This document shows, piece after piece, positions 7,255 through 13,475 of a DNA stretch of 13,584 nucleotides. How positions within the stretch are numbered: the first letter of the stretch is position 1; every line of letters starts with the position of its first letter. Source of the stretch: Desulfobulbus sp. (lineage in GTDB: Bacteria > Desulfobacterota > Desulfobulbia > Desulfobulbales > Desulfobulbaceae); NCBI GenBank assembly GCA_028684915.1, contig JAQUEZ010000162.1:1-13584 (forward strand), given 5' to 3'. The position numbers and the translations under genes were made by a program. The notes below the pieces were generated by a model. It saw nothing but the letters and a program-made list of their open reading frames with translations. It was not told the origin of the DNA and ran no database searches.

Positions 7255-8505
7255 TCACTTCACGAGTGGCAAGTCACTCCAACGGGTCGTATAGGCCGGT
7301 GACAGGCTATCTCGACGCATCGCCCAGTGTTGGTACCCACTTGAGGAAGCGAAGCGGACCGATCCTATCCGGTTGTTGATTGTGTCAATGGCTTCCATTA
7401 CACTGGAATTATCCCGCTCCGGCTTTTCAAACAATCCAAACTGCATCTGCTTGGTTCTCGATAAATCACCAAGAATGACGCCGCCCTTATTGTATTCGTA
7501 CCCTTCACGCCAAATCTTCTCTAACAACTGCTGAGCCAACTTGATAAATTGGTAGTTGTCACTGCAGTGATGCGCCAGGTTCCCGGTGGCCTGGTTTGCG
7601 TACCGGCTGGATTCATCCTGTAGGAAGCGGCTCGTCTGAATAAATACCGTAAGAGCTCGCGCATATTGCCCACCACCTCGCAGCTTTACGCACGCTCTTT
7701 CCGCAAATTCACTGATTGCCTGCCGCATAGCATCTCGCGACGTGATCCGCTGCCCAAAGGATCTTGATGTGACTATCTGCTGCTTTGGCGATGGCTGGTC
7801 CTCAAGTTCAATGCAAGGCGTACCCCTGAGTTCCGATACCGTGCGAGCCAAAACGACATTGAACCGTCGCCGGATATCTTGAATATCCGCATCTCTCAGT
7901 TGTAAAGCCGTCTCGATACCAAGAGTAGTCAAGGCTTTTGTCGTTCGTCGACCGACTCCCCATATCTCGCCGACCGGTGTTATCGACATCAGCTTTTGCT
8001 GTCGCTTTCGATCGCGTAGATCAACAACGCCACCGGTGCCTGGAAATTTTTTGGCTCCGTAGTTGGCCAGTTTTGCAAGTGTCTTTGTTGGAGCCATGCC
8101 AACAGCGACGGTAATGCCAGTCCATTGCTTGATAGTCTTCCGTACCATGGTGCCGAACTCGATCAAATCCGGGATACCTCGGACATCCACGAAAGCTTCG
8201 TCAATTGAATATATCTCGAGCCAAGGGGTTACTGACCGGAGGATGCGCATAACCCGGTGCGACATATCTGCGTAAAGTGTGTAATTTGATGAAAAAACGA
8301 CGATTTGATGCTTTATGATCTCGTTTTTTATCTGGAACACCGGCACGCCCATTTTGATTGTACCAAGTGCCTTGACCTCAGCAGACCGCGCCACCACGCA
8401 ATCATCATTATTTGAGAGCACAATGACCGGTCTGCCCCGGAGATCCGGACGGAATACCGATTCGCAGGTTGCGTAGAAGTTGTTGCAATCAACCAGTGCA
8501 AACAT
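7255..8505 (-). CDS. umuC: Y-family DNA polymerase V catalytic subunit UmuC
   Basis: Carries out error-prone translesion synthesis with cleaved UmuD dimers during the SOS response. The start is ATG 8505 (MFALVDCNNFYA), 10 bases after the umuD stop; an ORF extension upstream is umuD read in another frame. The 416 residues compare with 422 in E. coli. Seen: catalytic carboxylates D6 (VDCNNF), D102 and E103 (SIDEAFVDV), the thumb/helix-hairpin-helix region around VGEIWGVGRRTTKAL, the little-finger domain, and the C-terminal DUF4113 block (HWAMRRDSLSPAYTTRW). It is co-transcribed with umuD. A decayed copy of its last third lies beyond parDE at 6218-6475. The frame is intact. Confidence 0.96.
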   Translation of the reverse strand: MFALVDCNNFYATCESVFRPDLRGRPVIVLSNNDDCVVARSAEVKALGTIKMGVPVFQIKNEIIKHQIVVFSSNYTLYADMSHRVMRILRSVTPWLEIYSIDEAFVDVRGIPDLIEFGTMVRKTIKQWTGITVAVGMAPTKTLAKLANYGAKKFPGTGGVVDLRDRKRQQKLMSITPVGEIWGVGRRTTKALTTLGIETALQLRDADIQDIRRRFNVVLARTVSELRGTPCIELEDQPSPKQQIVTSRSFGQRITSRDAMRQAISEFAERACVKLRGGGQYARALTVFIQTSRFLQDESSRYANQATGNLAHHCSDNYQFIKLAQQLLEKIWREGYEYNKGGVILGDLSRTKQMQFGLFEKPERDNSSVMEAIDTINNRIGSVRFASSSGYQHWAMRRDSLSPAYTTRWSDLPLVK

Positions 8506-8515
8506 GGTTACTTGG

Positions 8516-8944
8516 TTACTTCCCAAAAACGCGGACCAGGCCTTTGACGCGACCGAAGATCTCAAAATCGTCATTCTCAGCAAGCTCGATGACGGGATAT
8601 GCCGGATTATGAGGAATCAGTCGGACCTTCGGATAAAGCGAGAGTTCTTTCACGGTGAGTTCGCCATTGATCAGCGCAATAACGATTGAACCGTCGTGCG
8701 CTTCCTCGGATCGATCAACGGAAAGGATGTCACCGTGGTGGATGCCGGCGTCGATCATGGAGTCACCGTTGACACGAACAAAAAAGGTGGCTGGCGGATT
8801 AGTGACAAGGAGTTCGTTGAGATCCAGCGCCTGATCGACATAGTCGTCAGCAGGTGACGGAAAGCCGGCGGCGATCGAACAATGTACAAGAGGTATCTCA
8901 ATTTGCCTGCAGTCAGTGGGCCTTGCCAAAATTTCGGTTTTCAT
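8516..8944 (-). CDS. umuD: SOS-response self-cleaving protein UmuD (S24 family)
   Basis: Forms a dimer that self-cleaves when stimulated by RecA-ssDNA filaments; UmuD' then joins UmuC to make polymerase V. At 142 residues it is close to E. coli (139). Seen: the cleavage site as A26-G27 in IAAGFPSPADDY (Cys-Gly in E. coli), the catalytic serine S62 in NGDSMIDAGI, and the general-base lysine K99 in ELTVKEL. There is no DNA-binding domain, so it is UmuD and not LexA. ATG 8944 has a GAGG-containing leader about 10 bases upstream. A direct repeat at 8987-9006 upstream probably controls the operon. Confidence 0.95.
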   Translation of the reverse strand: MKTEILARPTDCRQIEIPLVHCSIAAGFPSPADDYVDQALDLNELLVTNPPATFFVRVNGDSMIDAGIHHGDILSVDRSEEAHDGSIVIALINGELTVKELSLYPKVRLIPHNPAYPVIELAENDDFEIFGRVKGLVRVFGK

Positions 8945-8986
8945 AATTGACCATCCTCAATGCGTCTGATGCGTAATGTGCTTTCG

Positions 8987-9006
8987 AAATGTACACTAAA
9001 TGTACA
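8987..9006 (-). promoter_or_regulatory. Candidate SOS/LexA-type operator of umuDC
   Basis: AAATGTACA occurs twice (8987-8995 and 8998-9006), a perfect 9-bp direct repeat with an 11-bp period, one helical turn. Each half holds the palindrome TGTACA, so the site is also symmetric (TGTACA-N5-TGTACA). It is not the E. coli box (CTGT-N8-ACAG), but GTAC-N7-GTAC has the geometry of alphaproteobacterial GTTC-N7-GTTC LexA sites. It lies 43-62 bases upstream of the umuD start, where a promoter is expected. Confidence 0.55.
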
Positions 9007-9310
9007 ATGAAAGTAAAGTTACACCTTGTCATTCAGGAGGCCACGATTTTTTTCATTGGCTACCAAGGCCTTCAGGCGGGAAGTTACGGCACGTCAATCA
9101 GTGTGTCGTTTTAATAGCTAAAATTATTCATTTTTTCTTGTGCTGTAGTTCGGTGGTTTTCGAATGTTGCAGTTCCTTCAATTAAGATCGGCCTGTTAGG
9201 GGGATTGGTCTTGTACCAGTAGATATTATGATTATCTTGCTCGGAAATTAGATGCCGTTCATCCGATGCAGGTGTCTCTGCAGGGTGTTTTTTTTTAATG
9301 AATTAAGTTG
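9007..9310. other. Divergent intergenic region between umuD and the TSCPD gene
   Basis: There is no convincing gene here. A 61-codon reading frame at 9000-9185 has no ribosome site and low-complexity, cysteine- and phenylalanine-rich coding, so it was not called. The right part holds a candidate promoter (9205-9232) and a short hairpin TGCAG/CTGCA (9267-9282) followed by a nine-T run (9288-9296). That hairpin could act as an attenuator before the TSCPD gene, but the stem is only 5 bp. Confidence 0.4.
9205..9232 (+). promoter_or_regulatory. Candidate sigma-70 promoter for the TSCPD gene
   Basis: TTGGTC (9205-9210) and TATGAT (9227-9232) are separated by 16 bases. The -10 box matches the consensus at 5 of 6 bases; the -35 box is weak. 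It lies about 90 bases before the GTG start. Confidence 0.35.
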
Positions 9311-9321
9311 AGGAGTTTTCT

Positions 9322-9618
9322 GTGCAATTTTTAAATATAGCTGAAATTCAGGGAGATAACAAAGGAGAGGCTTTTATTTCAGAGGGGGTATGTGCGAAAG
9401 AAATATCCTTCGACATAGAAGAAGGAAAATTACGCAACCTGAATTTTGTTGGTGGATGCCAGGGAAACCTCCGGGCAATTTCAATATTACTTGAAGGCAT
9501 GCCGGTTGAAGAGGTTATCGAGAAGGTGAAGGGTATTACCTGTGGCAATAAAGGTACATCTTGCACAGACCAACTTGCAAAATTTCTTGAAAGCAGCTCA
9601 TCTGGTACAACATTTTAA
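9322..9618 (+). CDS. Small TSCPD-domain protein (TIGR03905-like)
   Basis: A 98-residue protein of a widespread stand-alone family related to the TSCPD tail of adenosylcobalamin-dependent ribonucleotide reductases. Its biochemical role is unknown; the conserved cysteines suggest metal binding (inference). Seen: GVCAKEISFDIEEGK, then VGGCQGNLRAIS, the GMPVEEVIEKVKGITCGNKGTSC segment and DQLAKFLE. Four conserved cysteines are present. The name motif reads TSCTD rather than TSCPD. The start is GTG 9322, placed by AGGAG at 9311-9315, 6 bases upstream; there is no in-frame ATG nearby. About 15 residues precede the usual family start. It is monocistronic on the + strand. Confidence 0.88.
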   Translation: MQFLNIAEIQGDNKGEAFISEGVCAKEISFDIEEGKLRNLNFVGGCQGNLRAISILLEGMPVEEVIEKVKGITCGNKGTSCTDQLAKFLESSSSGTTF

Positions 9619-10028
9619 TTCTCTGTGTTGTTCCGAGTATAGGTTCGTTATTCAACGTATCTGGCCCCATGTTCCGTCCAAAATATTGGGACCATACTGA
9701 TGCATTCCCCTACTGTTCAGCACGAATTGCCTGCAAAGCAAGGCTCTCAAGCAGTCCCAATCCACTGACAGGATCAGGTTGCTCCTGTAACCATCTTGCC
9801 ACCGCTGCCGGGATCCACGGTAAGGGGGCATCCGAAATGGTCGATAATTCAGTCAGGGTGGCGACATTTTGCATGGCGAACGCCTTATCGACACGGATTG
9901 CAAAGGCGAATTGCTCTTTGGTGACTGTTTGTTGCTGACCATAGAGAGAGGAAAGTTGTTCCGGCTGGAGTTGCCCGAGGCCATGGTAGGGGGTCATTCC
10001 AGGAAACGAATCTACACAGAGAAGGTCT

Positions 10029-10147
10029 CCATTCAGGATTGTCGGTTTCGTAAAAAACCACGAAAACGACGTTCCGAGCTTCGTAACACGCTGATTTTAC
10101 GATGCCCAACTTCTTGCTTTTTGACTTTTTACGATACCATCAGGATT
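10029..10147 (+). repeat. Flanking direct repeats (probable target-site duplication) of the inserted element
   Basis: CCATTCAGGATT (10029-10040) and CCATCAGGATT (10137-10147) bracket the element. They differ by one base insertion and share the exact 7-mer CAGGATT. The codon phase of this stretch is the same in the two halves of the broken gene, as expected if one copy arose on insertion. Confidence 0.7.
10041..10140. mobile_element. MITE-like palindromic element inside the DUF1835 gene
   Basis: The insert begins and ends with inverted repeats: GGTTTCGTAAAAA (10044-10056) and TTTTTACGATACC (10126-10138), 12 of 13 paired. A second inner inverted pair, TCGTAA (10081-10086) and TTACGA (10097-10102), gives four TCGTAA motifs in symmetric order. 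It is too short to encode a transposase, so it would be mobilised in trans. I recall similar GACTTTTTACGA ends being common in deltaproteobacterial genomes, but could not check this. Exact ends are uncertain by a few bases. Confidence 0.72.
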
Positions 10148-10694
10148 CCTTTCCCGTGCAGGCAGGTGAGGAGGTGGGCAAGCATGGATTGGTCAAAAAG
10201 GCAGGCATCAAAGCACAGGACGATGCGGTCGCAGGAAGCAGCCTCTTCCAGTTTCCGGTATTGGCTGAGGAGGGTTTCCAGGATGTATTCTTTTTTCAAC
10301 CCACCTGCTGTGGTTTCTTCCAGGAATTGAGCCCGGGCCTTAAGGGTATCCTCGGTTGGCCATCCAGGATTTCTTGGCCCATCGTAGAGAATGTCATGCC
10401 AGGCAAATACCTCTCCTGGTAACCCCGCCTTTGCCAGGTTGCTACCGGCAATGTCACCGCTGGTAATGTGGAGGATGTTTGTCATCTCAATTCCCAAAGA
10501 ATCCAGTGCACCATTGCTGTTCACAGGGAATGCCGTCATGGTTTCCTTGTAGGGCCTTTTTGGGGGGATCAGCGGGCTAGGAGTCATAAAACGGCAATCC
10601 TGGATCTGCCAGCATTGGTGCCATCATGCCTTGCCATGGGCTAGGGACTGTCAGCGTGGTGATTGAAACGATTGAATCGCCTTTTTTAAACCGG

Positions 10695-10970
10695 TTACCG
10701 ATTTTCGCGGGTGTGCCATAATCGTAATACATAGATGCTCTCACCCCGGAGTTCATAGCGTATTTCATATTGCCCCACTATGATTCGACGCACCTCACGC
10801 GGCAAAAATTCAAATAATTGCTCGCCAATACGTGGACTGACCAATAAACGTGTCGGCGCCTTGGACAAGGATTGCACGGTGCGTGCTGCAGCTCCTTTGT
10901 TGACGGCAGCTAAAAATTCATACAGCCGCGAAAGATCGGACAATCCACTGCGAGTCCACTGTAATTCCAT
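10695..10970 (-). CDS. RelE/ParE superfamily toxin
   Basis: A 91-residue toxin of a type II toxin-antitoxin pair. Seen: the N-terminal strand LQWTRSGLSDLSRLYEFL, an alanine-rich helix with AAARTVQSL, the central PRIGEQLFEFLPREVRRIIV segment, and the final YEIRYELRGESIYVLRLWH strand, where a conserved WHTRE ending is typical of this superfamily. Whether it cuts mRNA or hits gyrase cannot be told from sequence. ATG 10970 shares one base with the antitoxin stop (TGATG); a TTG at 10973 is less likely. The toxin and ParE (6860-7156) are different subfamilies and not duplicates. The frame is intact. Confidence 0.92.
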   Translation of the reverse strand: MELQWTRSGLSDLSRLYEFLAAVNKGAAARTVQSLSKAPTRLLVSPRIGEQLFEFLPREVRRIIVGQYEIRYELRGESIYVLRLWHTRENR

Positions 10971-11242
10971 CAATACGGAACCGGCAAAGGTTCATCCCTA
11001 TCAAGGCTATCAGCCCATGCCTGAAGTGCCTGCTGGTCGATAACCCGGCCCGTGTCCACGTCATCAAGTGCTTCAAGTGTTAAACGATAACGATCTTCTT
11101 CCTGCTCAAGCCAGGCTGATAAAGCCTGTTTCATAATCCATCCTCGCGACCGCTCCAACCGAACAGCCATTTGATCCACTTTTTCAGCAAGTGTGATAGG
11201 CACATGTGCGGTTAACACGCGAGTATCTTTCTGGGTTCCCAT
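10970..11242 (-). CDS. Ribbon-helix-helix (CopG-like) antitoxin
   Basis: A 90-residue antitoxin encoded immediately before its toxin, with the two genes overlapping by one base. Residues 8-50 form the DNA-binding ribbon-helix-helix: RVLTAHVPITLAEKVDQMA, then a helix ending in RSRGWIMKQALSAWL. The acidic C-terminal part (ALDDVDTGRVIDQQALQAWADSL) is the expected toxin-binding segment. ATG 11242 has AAGGG about 9 bases upstream. A promoter candidate lies at 11270-11298. The gene order, antitoxin then toxin, and the coupling fit autoregulation by the complex. Confidence 0.92.
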   Translation of the reverse strand: MGTQKDTRVLTAHVPITLAEKVDQMAVRLERSRGWIMKQALSAWLEQEEDRYRLTLEALDDVDTGRVIDQQALQAWADSLDRDEPLPVPY

Positions 11243-11269
11243 AATAACACCCTTTGTATTGTGCGAAGT

Positions 11270-11298
11270 TCTATACGGCCACCACCGGAATCTTTGAA
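11270..11298 (-). promoter_or_regulatory. Candidate promoter of the RHH/RelE toxin-antitoxin pair
   Basis: On the - strand, TTCAAA (11298-11293) and TATAGA (11275-11270) are separated by 17 bases. Each matches the sigma-70 consensus at 4 of 6 positions. The -10 box lies about 28 bases before the antitoxin ATG. No obvious operator palindrome was found beside it. Confidence 0.4.
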
Positions 11299-11587
11299 AA
11301 AATCATAATGATTAAAAAAGATTAAATCAAGATATCCTAGAAACAATTATTTAGAATACCTGTAGAGGGCGCTCGAGAAAATACCTCAGCACTGCATCGG
11401 GCTGAAAAACCAAATTTTGGTTTGGGAGTAGTGACGCGAAGCTTTGGCCATTATTTCAGTTGGTTGATATATTTCCGGTTTGTAGAGTACCTGGTCCATT
11501 TCGCCAACCAATTTTGTTGAATTGATGACACCGGTTTTTGAATTCGATCAAAAGCTGAATGAAATTGATAACCGGTGAGCGCATCGA
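11299..11587. other. Gene-free spacer with palindromes between DUF1643 and the antitoxin gene
   Basis: With the leader to 11243 this is 345 bases without a gene. It is AT-rich at the left end. Two structures stand out: a near-perfect palindrome AAACCAAA-T-TTTGGTTT (11407-11423) and an inverted repeat CACCGGTT/AACCGGTG (11529-11536 and 11570-11577). Nothing else could be supported. Confidence 0.6.
11529..11577. repeat. 8-bp inverted repeat downstream of the DUF1643 gene
   Basis: CACCGGTT and AACCGGTG pair perfectly with a 33-base interval, starting 11 bases after the DUF1643 stop on the - strand. It could be part of a terminator or a protein-binding site. The long loop and absence of a T run after the distal arm leave its role open. 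Confidence 0.4.
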
Positions 11588-12145
11588 CTATCCAAAATAT
11601 GGCACCAGCGGTGCGTCGAGTTTTTGATAGAGGGGGTGGACTGGAGACCCGTTTTTGTTTTTGCCAAAGCAGAATACCTTCTCGGGGGCGCACACCTCGC
11701 GCAGGATTGCCTCCACTGCCGGTCCCCGACCAGAAGTGTGGCCGAGATTACCCCAACTCACCACGACAATTCGGGCCTTGGCCGCGATTCGCCGGATCCA
11801 TTCATCATTTTCAGGGAGATTGACCACTGCAGTTTTTGCCAAATCTGCGGAGTACGTCCCGCGAATAGACATTGCGTTCAATTGATAGTAAGCGCCGGCG
11901 CCCCAATAATCCTTGGCTCGACGGACCATTCCGTCCACAGTCGGATCACCAACCTCTTCCGCAGCTCCAGACGGGTTCATGCTAATGCCGCAGGCATAGT
12001 CATCCGGGTTTCCCCAATATCGAAAGAGCGTAAAGCGGTGTGTTCGGTCGGCGTTGAATATTGTGCGTTCGACGATCAGTGGATCGACCGATTGGGAAGG
12101 CGGTGGGGCAGGGGAGCCGATAACAGCGGTTGAAAATTTGGGCAT
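11588..12145 (-). CDS. DUF1643 domain-containing protein
   Basis: A 185-residue protein of the DUF1643 family, which occurs in bacteria and phages and has no settled function. Seen: an RTHRFTLFRYWG strand, the SMNPSGAAEEVGDPTVDGM block (the family's NPS and DPT signature), RRAKDYWGAGAYYQLNAMSIRGTYSADL, ENDEWI, IVVVSWGNLG and the closing GSPVHPLYQKL. All main family blocks are present in order, so it is complete. The first 25 residues (rich in P and S) are not conserved. The start at ATG 12145 has only a weak AGAG leader 7 bases upstream. It lies 32 bases after a small membrane protein gene on the same strand, so the two are probably one transcript. Confidence 0.88.
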   Translation of the reverse strand: MPKFSTAVIGSPAPPPSQSVDPLIVERTIFNADRTHRFTLFRYWGNPDDYACGISMNPSGAAEEVGDPTVDGMVRRAKDYWGAGAYYQLNAMSIRGTYSADLAKTAVVNLPENDEWIRRIAAKARIVVVSWGNLGHTSGRGPAVEAILREVCAPEKVFCFGKNKNGSPVHPLYQKLDAPLVPYFG

Positions 12146-12177
12146 TGATTACTCTGAAGGGGGCTATGTCTAACAAC

Positions 12178-12498
12178 TTATTGATCTTTTCTCTTGGCTT
12201 TCAAGGCCATAAAAATAGAAGCAAGTAACGCAAACAATTTTCGGGAAACAATGATCACCTCTTGAACAACTCCTACCCATCCTTGTCCTGGAGCCTGGGC
12301 GCGGTCAAGCCTCGCACCTGCCAATCCCCCAAGCAATGCAGCAACGGCAGATACAAGTGGGGCCAGTATTAAACCTAAAAATGGGACTAGGCCGATTAAT
12401 GCCCCGAGAGCGGCACCGATCGTTACACCAGTGGCAAGATTTGGGTTGTCTTCTATGAACCTGATGATTTCCGTTGTGATAACTTGAACGATACGAAT
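12178..12498 (-). CDS. Small glycine-zipper membrane protein, probable ATT start
   Basis: An unrecognised 106-residue protein. Residues 21-63 are almost wholly hydrophobic, long enough for two membrane passes with a VPFLGL turn. They include a perfect glycine zipper G24-xxx-G28-xxx-G32-xxx-G36. A basic segment (ARLDR) follows, then a second amphipathic to hydrophobic helix (VVQEVIIVSRKLFALLASIFMAL) and a lysine-rich tail (KAKRKDQ). The frame is open for 110 codons after a TAA, yet has no ATG, GTG or TTG before codon 55. GGGAGG at 12510-12505 lies 6 bases before ATT 12498, which makes ATT the best start. The alternative is ATG 12529 in another frame followed by a frameshift. It sits between the repressor and DUF1643 genes. 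Confidence 0.68.
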   Translation of the reverse strand: MRIVQVITTEIIRFIEDNPNLATGVTIGAALGALIGLVPFLGLILAPLVSAVAALLGGLAGARLDRAQAPGQGWVGVVQEVIIVSRKLFALLASIFMALKAKRKDQ

Positions 12499-12622
12499 GA
12501 GTGGCCTCCCGTTTTAAACAATACGTCATTTACCTTGTCCAGAGAGGATAACATCGGGGGCAACTACCGGCGTCCAATAATTAAGGATCCTGATCCAGTA
12601 ACCCACTGCATAATCGTTTAAT

Positions 12623-13090
12623 TCAATTCCCTCCAGCCGATTTCGCCTTCGGCACCGGAGACGTCGTATTTTCTTCCTTCCTCTTTTTCTGCCACAACGC
12701 CATTTCTTCGAAACGTTTTGGAAACTCTTGGATGAAGTCTATGGCGGTTCTGGTGTTTCGTCCGTTTTCTTCAACCTGCCATTCTTTTACAAGTTCAAAG
12801 AATTCGTCCATAATTTGATCGTAGCTGTCCTTTTCTGGGTACTGCCCAGCTCCACTCGGGGAGAATGTTCCCTTGCCCGTCTTTTCCTCGTAGCAGATTA
12901 GTTCGTCTTTTGAGAAACCGAATTTCTCCTCGATGAGGTCGAACCAGGTTTCTGGGATTTTATTTTTTCTTTTGGCGTCCGTGATTGCTTGCGGAGAAAT
13001 CCCAAGAGCTTGCGCTACTCCTTTCTGATTTTTTCCTTTCGATATCTTCTTAATTTTTTTGAACAAATCTTCAAAGCTGAGAGATTCCAT
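12623..13090 (-). CDS. CI-type phage repressor-like helix-turn-helix protein
   Basis: A 155-residue DNA-binding protein. Residues 5-60 match the bacteriophage CI HTH pattern: SFEDLFKKIKKIS, then NQKGVAQALGISPQAITDAKRKNKIP, with the recognition helix at about 33-42, then WFDLIEEKFGFSKDELI. The rest is charged and helical, and ends in a low-complexity lysine/serine tail. No S24 peptidase domain with Ser/Lys is present, so it cannot self-cleave like lambda CI. ATG 13090 has GGTGA about 5 bases upstream; GTG 13099 has no ribosome site. It probably regulates itself and the downstream membrane-protein/DUF1643 genes or a neighbouring mobile element (inference). Confidence 0.85.
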   Translation of the reverse strand: MESLSFEDLFKKIKKISKGKNQKGVAQALGISPQAITDAKRKNKIPETWFDLIEEKFGFSKDELICYEEKTGKGTFSPSGAGQYPEKDSYDQIMDEFFELVKEWQVEENGRNTRTAIDFIQEFPKRFEEMALWQKKRKEENTTSPVPKAKSAGGN

Positions 13091-13475
13091 TCGGGTCACC
13101 AGGTTTTTGCTTGATCTGCTTTAAAAAATGAATTAAAAATAAAGCAGAATAAAACAGATTCACAAGTAATAAAACAAAATACCCTGCAAATAGGGGAAAA
13201 GCAGAGGCCGTTACCTTCGGGTAAAAAACAAGCACTATTTTTTTTAGAATATAAGTGTCGCAATTAACGAACTACAAAAAGAATAAGGCAATGCTAAGAA
13301 AAAATAGATGCTCTGTTGCCTCAAAAGTTGCGAGGAATCATGCTTCGTTAATATGCGGCTCGTCCAGTGTTACGAATTTTAATAGCCGTATAATAGCAGT
13401 AGTTTGCCCTTTTACGCAAATTAAATAATAGGGCTAGAAATCAAATTGCAACCTTTAATTCTATGGTAACAAAAT
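13091..13475. other. AT-rich intergenic leader of the repressor gene
   Basis: 385 bases without a supportable gene; A/T runs are frequent and stops are dense in all frames. It holds the AATAAAACA repeat pair near its left end. No RNA gene, terminator or further repeat could be recognised. Confidence 0.6.
13148..13176. promoter_or_regulatory. Candidate repressor operator repeats
   Basis: AATAAAACA occurs at 13148-13156 and again at 13168-13176, exactly 20 bp apart (about two helical turns), 58 bases upstream of the repressor start. The spacing suits a dimeric repressor. On the - strand TTGTGA between the copies could be a -35 box, but no good -10 is evident. Confidence 0.35.

Larger units (their letters stand above)
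9710..10485 (-). pseudogene. DUF1835 family protein gene, interrupted by a small inserted element
   Basis: DUF1835 proteins have no established function. The 5' part (10485 to about 10148) encodes MTNILHITSGDIAGSNL, AGLPGEVFAWHDILYDGP, and the LCFDACLFDQSMLAHLL block. The 3' part (about 10028 to 9710) encodes LLCVDSFPGMTPYHGLGQL, QPEQLSSLY and a helical tail. Between them, an insert of about 100 bp with inverted-repeat ends introduces a TAA and a frame change. Joining the two CAGGATT copies that flank it (deleting 107 bp) gives a single 222-residue frame reading HGKGILNGDLLCVDSF across the joint. The start used is ATG 10485 because homology begins there; the reading frame extends upstream to 10587 without family similarity. 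Truncated products may still be made. Confidence 0.85.

Noticed and set aside
8990..9006. A classical E. coli LexA box upstream of umuD
   Set aside because: The CTGT-N8-ACAG pattern is absent; the site seen has a different spacing, so it is reported only as an operator candidate.
10577..10768. A 63-codon - strand frame ending in APMLADPGLPFYDS between the toxin and DUF1835 genes
   Set aside because: Its first part overlaps the toxin gene in another frame and no ribosome site is seen. The last 35 codons look protein-like and could be a gene remnant, but this cannot be supported.
11451..11693. An 80-codon - strand frame after DUF1643
   Set aside because: It starts inside the DUF1643 gene in another frame and continues into the palindromic spacer; no start signal or family similarity was found.
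12305..12529. A 74-codon - strand frame rich in C, R and S
   Set aside because: It is the membrane protein gene read out of frame; only its ATG remains of interest as an alternative start requiring a frameshift.
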